Below, piece by piece: positions 1-10,735 of a stretch of DNA of 64,000 bases. Position 1 is the stretch's first letter; every line of letters begins with the position of its first letter. The DNA lies in NCBI GenBank assembly GCA_039881045.1, contig JAYWVB010000042.1, positions 248,001 through 312,000 of the forward strand. Reading direction: 5' to 3'. The translations under genes and the position numbers were made by a program. The notes under the pieces were generated by a model. The model was not told the origin of the DNA. It saw nothing but the letters and a program-made list of their open reading frames with translations, and searched no databases. This DNA is from Chaetomium olivaceum (taxonomy: Eukaryota > Ascomycota > Sordariomycetes > Sordariales > Chaetomiaceae).

Positions 1-1212
1 GGTGCGTCGTCTGTGTGGTATCGGCACCTCTCCGCCTGGCTACGTTTCAGATCGTCTAGAAGAACCGCCAAGCGGCGCTCCGGAAGCATGACCGACGGGG
101 AAATGGATTCTGTCAAAGATGGTCAGCGACGCAGCACGGAGGGGTGCGGAGGTTGGAGGGCCTGGACAAACCTGAGAGGTGTGCGAGCAATATCTGCCTC
201 GACCGGCCGTTAGCACCGTCCCAGTTAGCCCGCGCCTTGAGATCGTTGGCGTCTTGACACATAAGGAGCCTAGATAGTAGGGGGACTGCCTGGTGCTGCT
301 CCTGGCACAAGGGTGTGAGCTCATTCCGGAGCACAGCCAAAGCCCGGCCCGTATCACCCTTCTCCAGAAGCTCAAGGTACTTTTGCCGCCGCAGCCTAAA
401 CCTCATAGCGTTGCGATCTGCTCCGGCAGCCAGGACAAGCCCGGGTCCGCGAGCGGCCTTGCCACAGAGCAGCTCCTCCGCCTTGACCCAGGACCCGTCC
501 AACACGGCTTGCCGGAAGGCAATCACGTCTGGGCTCTCTACCTGGAAGCCACTGTCCTGGCCAACGTTGTCCGCTGCCGCATTGTAACCCAGGTCATTCA
601 GCGCCTGGATCAAGATGCGGGTGACCTCCTCCCGGTTATGGCCATAGTAGCTCTCCTGCCGCGGCCCCACGGGGGCGCCATTAAGCCTGGGGTTGCGCAC
701 GGCATCCGAGTGCGTCTTATGCGGGGGCTCGAAGCTCCCAGGGAGCGTTCCCCGCCGGCCCGGGACCCGTTAGACACCGTTTGCGCAGCCCGGTTCGAGG
801 GCTCTCCCTTATCAAGCTCCATCAGCATGCTTGCTCGGCGTACTCGCTTAGTGCTCGGGCGAGAGCCAGCGGTGTTGCCTGACGTGCTGTCGTGTGCTCC
901 TCCCTCCTCTTCTTCTTCTTCTTCTTCTTCGTCGAACTCGGCCCTCTGTCTCCTACCGAGGATCTGTGTCGAATGGCTGGAAGTGGAAGACAACACCGCT
1001 GCAGCTCGGGCAGTGGCCCTGTGAGTCGAGGAGGGGCCAGCCACCGAGGACGTCGCCGTTCGGCTTCGTAGTGGGGGGAGCTGGGGAGGGATCGGGGCTT
1101 CGAGCGGTGGTGCAGGGTTTAAGGGCACCGGGGTCGGTTGGGAAGGTGGACTGTCGGATGCGGAGTCGGGTGGGATATAGATAGAAGCGTCGCTGGGGGT
1201 ATGGTCTGCCAC
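1..1212 (-). CDS. gid7: GID/CTLH E3 ligase subunit 7 (WDR26-like), N-terminal part, cut by window edge
   Basis: This is the N-terminal portion of a LisH-CTLH-WD40 protein, the family of yeast Gid7 and animal WDR26. Members are subunits of the GID/CTLH ubiquitin ligase, which removes gluconeogenic enzymes. After an ATG at 1212 comes a Pro/Ser-rich leader with an acidic run of Glu (encoded by a CTT repeat near 903-929 on the plus strand). A LisH segment (REEVTRILIQALNDLGYNAA) and a CTLH helix (VIAFRQAVLDGSWVKAEELL) follow. An intron at 110-171 joins ...AHLS to ESISPSVMLPERRLAVLL, a conserved CTLH continuation. The WD40 propeller lies outside the window. The reading frame changes by one base at the C4 run 750-753 (minus strand GGGG); adding one G gives continuous coding, and the exon phases then agree. 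I read this as a consensus error. Family assignment is firm; the exact start is less so. Confidence 0.85.
750..753 (-). other. one-base deletion (frameshift) in gid7
   Basis: The upstream frame (…SNGSRAGG) and the downstream frame (TLPGSFEPPHKTHSD…) meet at this GGGG run on the minus strand. One added G joins them, and exon 1 then ends in the phase required by the intron at 110-171. A 50-nt intron could also be drawn here, but its branch-like CTAAC sits next to the donor, which is wrong for fungi. Confidence 0.75.
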
Positions 1213-2843
1213 GGCGATCGAGGTTGGTTCTGCAGGACCGGCGTTCGTTCCCGCAGAAAAGAATGAAGGGTAGAAGAAGGAGAGGAGCAGAGCCTATGCT
1301 CGGGTTCTGATGATATTGAGTTAATCAAGTGTGGAGCTATCAGCGGAGTCGATGATGAAAGCTTGAATGTAAGATGAGAGCCGAAGGCAGGTCGCGCAGC
1401 CGATGCGGAAGCCGGGAGAATGACCAGAGCCGTCATGGAGATGTCGTCGTGCCGTCACCAAGTCGGTGGTTTGACCGCGGGGACCACTAGCTGGAACTGT
1501 CGGGTTAGGTTCTGGGCCGTGCACCTCTCACATGGGCAGGGCACCTACCTGCCTCCTGCAGGGAGGGACCCAGTTCGGGCCGAGCGTGCACTCACCTAAA
1601 AGTTGGGACGTTGGTAATAAAACGGGAAGTTTCCGGGCGAGTTGCAGGCAGTATTCCCAGGTCGGCGAGATGGAAAAGACGGAATTGCTGTTTGCTTGTG
1701 TTGACGCAACCACGGCTAGCCCACCCAACAGTCGAAGCGGAGTGATAATCTCATAAATGTGACCGGAATGAGAGAAAAGACGAGCGAGTCTTCCAAGGTT
1801 GAGAAGAAGGTTGATGGTTTGGGGCCCGAGGGGCTCCAGTTGTCAATGACAGTGGAGTAACTACCTAGAGCACTTCGATTGGCAGGCAGTGAGTGCGCTT
1901 AGTTAGGTGGCAGCCCCCGGGTGCTGGCAACCTCGACCGACATTGAGCAGTCCTGCCTGGTATTACAGTACTGTACCTATCATATCACGTCGACACTCCA
2001 ATAAACCAAAACTGATTGATCATATGTTAAAGACGCTTCACCCGCCCGGTTTTTTTGAACTATCATTTTCCTATTTACCAAATCAGGCACATGCTTGCCC
2101 GTACTTACAATATTATCGATATATCATAAAGTGAGACAAGATTAAGATAAGAGTAAGGCACCTGCAGACAGCTTTATGTGTGTGGTAATTTACCTATTAC
2201 ACCCACGACCTAATGCCAAGATTGGGATCTCATGTCTGGACCTCATGCCCGGAAGCGATCAGTCTCATCCGGCGCAGTCGTGGCATGGACATTAATCAAG
2301 CCTTCAGGGCGCAGCCAACGCAATCTGGAAGCCGCCCCGAAGGTACATGTACCTATCCAGTTCGACGAGCCTACCTACCATTCAGCTGAAATGCGTGAAA
2401 GGGGCTACGACGGACAACTCTTTGAGGCAATTTCCGTTTTGGAGGCCACGGCAACTCCTATGGATGCCGCTGCCGTGTTTGAACCCAGAAGCCCGGTCCG
2501 GCCCTTGGTCCTTTTTTCCCTCCCAGAATGAAGGAACCGAGGGTAAATCTACCTCAGCTGGTGGGTTTGCCAGAGGCATATGCAGAAACTGCATTCAGCC
2601 CCAATCACCATCTAGGCTGGTGGTTAGCTAAACCAAACTCATCTTGTCTCAGCTTCACCACCCCCCCAACATATCGTTCCCCTAGATTCCGCTGACGACG
2701 AAGGAACCAATGTACCTGAACCCAGAGTTATTGTATTATAATTATCTAGACACTACATAACAGTATTTACCACAGTTACAGCCGCGTTGTACGCATCCTC
2801 TCCAGCCTCGCACGGCCCTCTGCACTTCCGAGTTTCAACAGCA
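1213..2843. other. intergenic region between divergent gid7 and the NDR kinase
   Basis: No open frame here has codon structure, domain or splice pattern that I can support. It lies between two divergently transcribed genes and so should hold both promoters. The part around 1970-2160 and 2720-2770 is noticeably AT-richer than the flanks. No tRNA or repeat family is recognised. Confidence 0.6.
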
Positions 2844-4855
2844 ATGGACAGTGTCTATTTTTCACCAGCCCCCGAACGGAACCCTAAGGCATATGGCCCA
2901 ACGGTGCTGGCCAACCAGGAACGGTGCTATATGTTGGCTGCGCTGTTCATCGGGGCTTCCATGGCCAGGAGGAAGCAAATAAACGACCGGTAGGTGAAGG
3001 CGTGTTTAGAACTTGACATGGGCGGCGATGACCAGTCACCACAGGATGCACAATCTGATGCAGAGTCTCGGAAACAGCGCACTGGCGCCGAGTCACGGAG
3101 AACGACAACCAGTGGAGATGGCCTGCATCGCGGAAAGCAAATACCTCCGTCTTCTCAGGGCCGGAGAAGGTCTCAACAACTACACCATCATCAACCCGAT
3201 CGGACAAGGCTCGTATGGACTCGTGAAACTGGTCCGCAAGAAGCAAAATGGGCGAATCTACGCGCTGAAGCAGATTTCCAAGACAGAGACGATGAAATCA
3301 AGACGACGAATGGAGCATATGTGTACCGAGCGATGCGCCCTGGTTGAATCCGACAGTGAGTGGGTTGTCAAACTCTACACGGCCTTCCAGGACGACACCA
3401 ATTTCTACTTCGTCTTCGAATATCTCCCCGGCGGTGATCTGAACACGCTGCTACGGCGCGAGGGGCGTTTCCCCGACCGCACCGCAGCCTTTTACCTGGC
3501 CGAGATTGTCCTAGGCCTCGAGGCCGTCCACAACCTCGGATACATTCATCGAGACCTTAAGCCGAACAATGTTCTCCTAGACCGGCAAGGCCATGTGAAA
3601 CTGGCCGATTTCGGCTTCAGTAAAGGGCGTCACAAGACACTCGCCGTCGGCCGCTTTGGCAGCCTAGTACATGACGCGACCTTTGACGGCAACTTAGTTA
3701 AACCCAAAAAGCCCTCCTCAGCCACTAGCAACGTCGTCTCTGCTCAGGGCTGGGTTGGGACGCCCAGCTACGTGGCCCCGGAGATGTTTATGGGCCAGAA
3801 ATACTCCTTCGAAGTTGATTAGTGGTCAGTGGGCGTCATCCTGTAAGTTGGACATGCTTCTGCCTTGGTTACTATGGTGTATCCATTCACTCCATTCACC
3901 ATCGCCACCGCGATATCTTGTCTGTTATATCAAGACCATTCGACTAACTATAAAGATATCAACTTCTTACCAATCGCTTGGTCTTTGATTCCCCCGGTCC
4001 TGAACGAATAGCCGAGATCATGAAGATTGTTGTCGACTGGCAGTCGCACTTTGCTTTCCCCGACGACATACCACTCAGTGATTGCGCCAAAGATCTCATT
4101 ACAAGGTGCGATACAAGCTTCGATACCCTCCCTTTCCCACCTCCTCAACTTCCCACCCGTCTATCTCAGGCCATAGAAACCCCTTTCCCACTTACCCTCC
4201 CCCCCCCTTTTTACCACCAACAAACCACAACGACACAACCATACTCACCCATACCCCCCACACCACCAGTCTCCTCACCCACCAAACAACGCGCCTCGGC
4301 CGCAACAGCGCCGCCGAAGTAAAAGCCCGTAAGCCAACCCCCCCCCCCCCTTTCCCTTTCCCTTTCCCTTCCGTAAACCACCACCCCAACAATCGCACAA
4401 CATCTCACGGCTCACGAAAACAATACCACCCCTCCCCAGCAGACCCCTTCTTCACCGACCTCGACCTGCCCAACCTGCGCCGCACCACCCCGCCCTTCCC
4501 GCCCAACCTGCCCCCCGGCAACGACGCGGACACCTCCATGTTCCCCGCCGTGGCCAGGCTCCGGCGGCGCGAGGCGCGGAAGGAGGCTTTGGAGAGGCAG
4601 TTTGATGCCATGTTTTATCCCTTGTTTGAGGAGGTTTTTGGGGAGGTGCTGGGGCGGTGTTTGGATGGGAGGGGGCGTGTGGTGGTGGTGAAGGAGGAGG
4701 AGGGGGGGGAGGAGGGCTTGGGCCAGGTGATGCCGTCGCCGCCGACGATGACGTTGCCTGGCAAGGGGTTGGAGGGGGATGGGGATGGGAATGCTAAGGG
4801 GTTTAGGTGGTGTATTGGGTTTGAGTATACGCGGTTTGATGCGGACTTCATGTGA
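2844..4855 (+). CDS. NDR/LATS-family AGC protein kinase, interrupted by an in-frame TAG
   Basis: An AGC kinase closest in layout to the COT-1/Dbf2 (NDR) group. Five exons fit: 2844-2989, 3045-3842, 3956-4105, 4270-4328, 4443-4855. Joined phases are exact, giving 521 codons before the final stop if the TAG is read through. Visible are the P-loop GQGSYGLVKL, the VAIK-type lysine in YALKQI, HRDLKPNN, a DFG, the long NDR-type insert in the activation segment, GTPSYVAPE, an AGC tail (HPFFTDLDLPNLRRTTPPF) and a C-terminal hydrophobic motif GFEYTRFDADF. NDR kinases act with MOB cofactors in septation and polarity. Codon 308 (3820-3822) is TAG where the family has Trp or Tyr in the D-x-W-S-x-G helix, so the natural product would lose the C-lobe. 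The Ser/Thr normally phosphorylated in the activation loop is replaced (AQGWVGTP). It may be a third, degenerating NDR paralogue or a single-base error. An earlier in-frame ATG is at 2787. Confidence 0.75.
3820..3822 (+). other. in-frame TAG inside the kinase alphaF helix
   Basis: The reading frame runs E-V-D-stop-W-S-V-G-V-I-L. NDR kinases have D-W-W-S-L-G and Dbf2-type kinases D-Y-W-S-L-G at this place. TGG to TAG is a G-to-A change, equal to CpA to TpA on the other strand, which is the repeat-induced point mutation signature. No intron of credible size removes it (the only GT...AG pair around it is 9 nt). Confidence 0.8.
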
Positions 4856-7800
4856 GGAAGCAGGCTGGACTTGGTGGTGAGGTAGGAGGGGGTTTGTTGT
4901 GAGTTGAGCGTTTGTGTTCTTGGATTCAGGGGCTCGGTTGTCACGACAGAACTGTTGTGCTTGGTCTCTCACACCACACGGCAACTAACTAGCGCTTCTG
5001 CTCTTTTTCGGCGTATTTCTCTCAACTTGGTAGAGACCGCCAAGCGTCAAAATCCATTAGGTTGTTGACTACTGCTAATTCAGGTCTCGCCCAGCATCAC
5101 TCAGCTCGCATTCTCAGCTCCGTAGTCATCCGAGCAAAACGCGAACTACTGTCCAGCTCGTTCGCTAGCTCTACTCACGATCCCGGATCTTCGACACTCC
5201 GAGATAACTAGATGTTCCAAAGCAAGCATGCCCTGAGAATTCTTGATTAGTTATCTGGCAATCTCTCAGCTGGGCATGGCTGGCATGGCCACCGCAGCAC
5301 GACACCGTCGGTTGCAGATCACCCAAACCCGCCGGCCGATTCCCAGCTGTTTGATGGAACCCCCGATCATTCTCGGGGAACATTCTCGCGAAAACCTGAC
5401 TCCCAACACGTGGAGGGGGGTCTCGTTCCGCATCCAATCCCCCGCGGCGAGGCCCGTTGTGATCGGTCGTGAGGGATGCAAATCCTCTTTTCGATCCTCC
5501 CAGCCCCTAACGTTAAGATTGCAGCGCGGTGCTCTCGCCGATTATTGCAACGATAAGGCCCGTCTCCCGGGCATGGATCCCGGCGCTATGGAGCCCGCCT
5601 TGCTATCGAGGCAGCGGCCTCCCTGCTTTGTTTTGTGGGTGTATGACGTAGAGCCCAAGGAGAGTCCAGGGCCCTACGAAACGAAAAAGGAAAGGAAGAA
5701 AAATGTATGGAGAATACCCTACCTAGTTCAATTAGTAACCCTCGGTTTTTTTTTTTTTTCTTTCTTCTTTCACATACCACAATACACGTGTAATCTGTGT
5801 TCACTCTCTTTGCTTTCGAATTTCTTCCTTCCGCTTTTCTTTCGCAGGAGAGTGCCCACTGGGCCACCTCTTCCCCCCGGTCACTTCGATGATGGTTAAT
5901 GTTGCTGTCATGTCAGTGCGCAAGCTAGCGTAGCGTCGTGGTTTCGGCCCGCCATCGAGGATCCGGGGTCGAGGAAAGTCTGGCGCTGGCATGGTGGCTC
6001 ATTATTTTTCTCGGGCTCGTCTCACGGAGGATGCCGTTAACGATGCATATCAAAACGAAACGGGATCGACGGCGCTGTTCTCGGCGAGCCGCGGTGAGCC
6101 CTTGGTGAGGGGGGGGATGACACTTGCAAACTGTGATTGGTTTGTGGTCGAACGACGGACCGGTGAGTCGGGAATGTTCATGCTACACTAGTCCATCCGT
6201 GATTACGGCAGGACGGAAGGAGTTGGGTGTGGCGGATGAGGGGGATCTCGACACTAACCTTTTTGTTGTGTCTTGTGATGGCTATTTTGGGCTCACCTTG
6301 TGGGGGTTTTCTCGGGTGTTTGCTGGGTGCTTCCTGGGGCGGTGTTTGCTCTCACGGGCACAGCCGCCTGAATGGAGGTGTATCCCCTAACCCAGATTGA
6401 GCTCAGACCATATCACTTTCGGATCCTTCTTCAGCTGGCGTTGGAGTTGAGGCTCTTGGCTCGAAACAACCCCTCATTCTGTCGCTTGCCCTTTTCCGTT
6501 TGGTATACAACAGTAATATGAACGCAGCATCTCGAGCCTTCATGATTCTGTTGAAACAGGCGGTCAGCCGAGAATAGGGGGTGGCAACATCTTTTGATGA
6601 CAGTTGGTGACTCGAAACGGCGGGTGCTGGACCTGACACTTTGGTATGCTGCGAGTTGTTGCGAGTTGCAGCGAGTCGCTGCAGATGCCAAGACGGCTCC
6701 CCTTTCTTCCAGGTTCAGGATCTCGGGCCCCAAGATCACAGATCTGGCGGCTGAGAGAATGACAGAGGGCTAGCGATGCAGGCACTGGCTGAGTGGGACA
6801 CGCACCCGGAATTATCCACGTCGATCACCAAGGCAGGTGTGGATGTCCCGGTAAAGGACAGGACCGGATGCAACCTGGGTTTTTTGTGATCGACTTTTTG
6901 GGTTCGGTGTTCGGTGTGAGGGCGCGGCTCAGCCCGGCAAATCAGCAGCTGTCACGGCATTGCTGTGCCACGGAGTATCGATTGTTTCGTTGCTTCTTTC
7001 GAGATGCAACGATCGAATGCGGGGGCGCTAGCGTTTCCAAAAAACCTGGAGTAACTAATGAGTCGCGACGACCGACTCGTGAGGTGAGCGATGAACTACA
7101 CCCGTGCCTTGCATGATGTGTATTGATGCCCAGATGTCTCGGATGCAAGGCATCAAGAAAGAAAACCCCAGATTCAGGCAGTAATCAAGATGCGCGCTGC
7201 CAGATCTCTTGGGCGGGGTTAACTTGCCATCGTCCCAACGGGTCTCAAACCCGGAAAGTGTGGCCGGGCCGGGGTGTGTGGTTCGTCCCCATCTCTATGT
7301 CCATGTACCTATGAAGTGAGATAGTGTAAGGTAAGGTACACAGTATGCAACTCAGTTATTTGTTCTCCGTGCTCCAAAGTCTCTGGGTCCTCCCGAGCCA
7401 AGCCCCTGAAGGGCCGAGGTGTCTCGGTGTGGCTGTCGGCCTGCAGCAGCAATGCAGTAGCAATGCAGCAGCAGCGGCGGGGGGATAGACGGCACGTAGC
7501 CATTTGCCGCCGCCGCCAGACCGCAGGGTACGCCGTATGCGTACTTCATTCCGCGTTTCCGCCTCCCGCATGTGCCTTTTCGAGAACGAGAGGTGTCTCA
7601 TACTTGTCACTCGTCTTACCTGAGGCATGAAAAGGTGCAAGAGACGAGAGCGCCACTCCTGCGAGACGGCCCGAGCACAACAAAGCTGCTCCCAACCCAT
7701 TGGACCCGTCACCTAGACCGCTTGCTGCAAAGTGAACTTGAAGGGGAAGATTGTGGGCCGGCTGGTCCGCTGGTCCTGACTTTGAGCGGAGCTTTCCTCG

Positions 7801-10735
7801 GTGGTTGTTGATGGACCGGGGAAGAGGTGTAGCAACGGGGCCACGAAAGTCGGGTGGAGGCGCGGGCGAGATATTGCCTCTTGCTGCAGCTGGCGCGGCA
7901 AGGGTTTGCGGCGTCTGGGGCTGATCTGCCCGCGCACGGCGGAGGAAACGCTCAACGCCGCGAACCCATAGCACGGCACTTAAGGTCCAAGGTCAACGAC
8001 TGGGTGATACAAGCACGAGGAGAGCCAAAAAAGCAAATCGCAGTCCGGTTTCAGTGGCGCGGACTGGATGATGTTGAGTCTTTGGACGGGCCGTTAACTA
8101 GCCCCACAATGAAACCAGGCAATTGGACGCTCAGGGGTAAGCTGGGGTTGGCCGGGACGACGTCGAGAACGCTGTGCTGTCCTTCCCGTCGAGATGGGAA
8201 TGATGGGAACGATTCGACGGTGCAGACCGGTTGCTCACCGTTTGCACACCAGTTCGATATTGCGTGTGGAGGTCACAAGACGAGCAAATTGACCCTGGTT
8301 AGCGGCGGTGGTAGCAGCAACCCTCCATCCAAACAAATTAGGCCACACACTGTCCAACGTCTTTGTCGGCTCTTGAAGAGCGTCATTCCATACCACCATT
8401 GGCAAGATTCGAGCTCCGAAGCCGGAACTCTGTTGGTTTACACTCCCTGCGTTGTGTCACCAAGGGCCGGCTTATGCCTTGAGACAAGCGTCAGGTACCT
8501 GGGGCAAAATGCGGTCAACCAGTCCCTTGCCTAGGCCGGATCCCATCATTCGACTTCAACGGTTGTCAACTGATTGTTACTGCGGGACTGTTGATCAGGC
8601 TGGTTTTAGAGTTGAAAGAGTTATAAAGAAACATGAAACGAGGTGGCGGTGGAAGGGAGGAAGCAGAGATGGTTAGTTTGAACCTGTAATAGTGAGATGT
8701 AAAATCTCGGACTTAGTTCCCCGTTTTCCAGCTCGACTTCCTTTAGTTAGTCTCCTTTTCGGTCATCTCATGCCAACAAACAAACAAAATGACAGCCGGC
8801 CATCTTCCGATCCTGCTGCCGTCCCTCCCGCGCGGAACAGGGCAATCAGCAAGGGGCACCAAGCATGGTTGCATCTGCTGCTTCTTTTGCCTCTTTAGCG
8901 GTCGGCCTAACGCCGATTTGCCTTCCATGAGTGGGGTTTTCGCGCTTCACAGCAGCAGCATCCTCGCTGACACTCGGTCAGGAATGATGTGCGACCCAGT
9001 GGCCCAGTGCGAGAGGATTCATGGTTGGTGCACGCTGGTGCGCCATGCAGGGTCGGCCACATGGTTTGGGACCAGGGGCGTGGAAGCGTCTGCGCCTCCG
9101 TTTGCCGCGAGCGTGCGTGCGGCCATGGCGACAGCTCTGACGCTGCACGCCGAGGGCACTGAAGAAGAGCCGGTGGAGCGTGGTTGCCAGGCAAAAAGAT
9201 ATACTTGTCGTCTTGGGCGCGACATCATGGCTCAACGCCGGTTGGAAGAATGCGACAATGGGGTGTGCTGCGTGGGGGGCTCGCTTCGGCACCTGGTCCC
9301 CTCGTTTTGGCTCAGAGGTACCAAAACCAGGCTCCTCGGAGGGAGGGGCGCAAGAACGGTTGATGAGGTGGTTACGGTGCAGAGTCGCATTCGTGACACA
9401 GGCCACTCAATTATTTGGCGGCTCAATCACTGACCGCTGTCGCCTTCATGACTCGAAAACGGGCGCTATTTGTTGACATTGCAAAGCCCCAACATTGCCA
9501 TGGGCCAGGCCGGAGAAGAGGAAGAGGAATAAAAGAGCGCCGAGGTTGCACATTGTGGCTCGGGCCTGGGGTCAAAGCTCAGGTGGCACATTCGTCAAAC
9601 GCACGGTGATGGTTGCTAACCTTTTAGACCCTTCGCGACCTCCACTCTTGATCCATTTCTCGCGCGAGTTCGACCCACCCCTTTTTCGATTAGCGATTGC
9701 ACAGGGGTTGGCGGGATTTGCTGCCTCTTCAGGTTCGCGCGAGTTAAATAGGTTTAGCTGATGTCTTTTTGGTGCCCTTCTCTCATTGCTTGTCCGCGGG
9801 CTCGGGACAATAAGAAAAACGCTATTATAGGCGGTCCGTGCTTTGGGCATTTCTCGAAACAGGGGACATGCATTCCGGACTGGGGCAAGTCGAGAGAGTC
9901 ATGAGCAAAGCTTCCACAGAAGCTGCCCCCCGCGAGCAAGGAAGGAGCTCAAGGACGGGAGCTTGGTGAATGACTCGGAATCTTCTCATAATTCAAGAAT
10001 TGTCGACAACATGAATGAAAAAAATTATAAAAAAAAAGAACTGGCTCCAGTTAGTCAACTAAAACGGAAAAGGCAAGCGGTACCGAAGACTCCCGGCCCG
10101 GCTTGCGGTGCAATCAATCTGGGCAACGGGAACCCTGGTCACCTCGCTGTCGCGACCCCTCCACTTTCGTTTGTTGCCTCCCCCTTGTGCATGTCCGGGC
10201 AGGCTCCGTCCCCAATATTCGCGACTAAAGTTCCCCATCGTCTGGTGCTAAACTAGCGCACATTCGTTCTGGAAAATGTCTCTTGGCTGCAGCTGCCCCA
10301 GTCCACATGCTCCAGAGTGGGCGTATTTTTATTAATCTCTCCTGGATTTCCGGATGCCGCCCTCGTCTCTTAGGTTGTTCACTTGGAGCCCGGTTTTGGC
10401 TTTCTCTTGGACGATCCCCTCCCACGTCCGCTTTGCTTCGACGGGTTGTTTGGACCACCTCTGGATGTGACCCGCAGTTGATAATCGGCCGGCATCTTCT
10501 TCTTGTCTTGTTCGGTGGGCCGGTTTTCGTTTGCTGAATTTGGAGGGTCAACTTTTGACAAAGGGAATCGGGGCCATCTCTTCGAATACCCTGTTTGCAT
10601 TCGACTTTCTTATTTCGCCATGCGCGCCCTTTAATGGCTAATACCTTCAGTTCCCGTCCGAGGCCCTCATCCCTTACGGGATTCCCCTTCCGATCCCCTT
10701 TGTCTAGCAGTCGACGAGGCAGTATAGCAGATATC
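4856..10735. other. 5.9 kb stretch without a supported gene
   Basis: Several frames of 140-226 codons are open here on both strands (for example 5243-5899, 7854-8534 and 8789-9433). They have no recognisable domains, have skewed composition and overlap one another, as chance ORFs in GC-rich DNA do. There is a T14 run at about 5746-5759. I see no rRNA, tRNA or transposase. It separates the 3' end of the NDR kinase from the start of the PH-like gene and may contain a long promoter/leader or non-coding transcripts; the sequence alone does not show which. Confidence 0.5.

Noticed and set aside
735..784. A 50-nt intron explaining the gid7 frame change
   Set aside because: The only CTAAC lies 4 nt after the donor and none is near the acceptor; one added G in a G4 run explains the sequence better.
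3813..3825. A 9-nt intron removing the TAG in the NDR kinase
   Set aside because: GTTGATTAG has GT and AG ends but is far below any spliceable length.
5243..5899. 218-codon plus-strand frame
   Set aside because: Includes a translated T-run (poly-Phe) and has no family resemblance.
7854..9433. Two plus-strand frames of 214-226 codons
   Set aside because: No domains, overlapping antisense frames of similar length, and codon use not like the real genes here.
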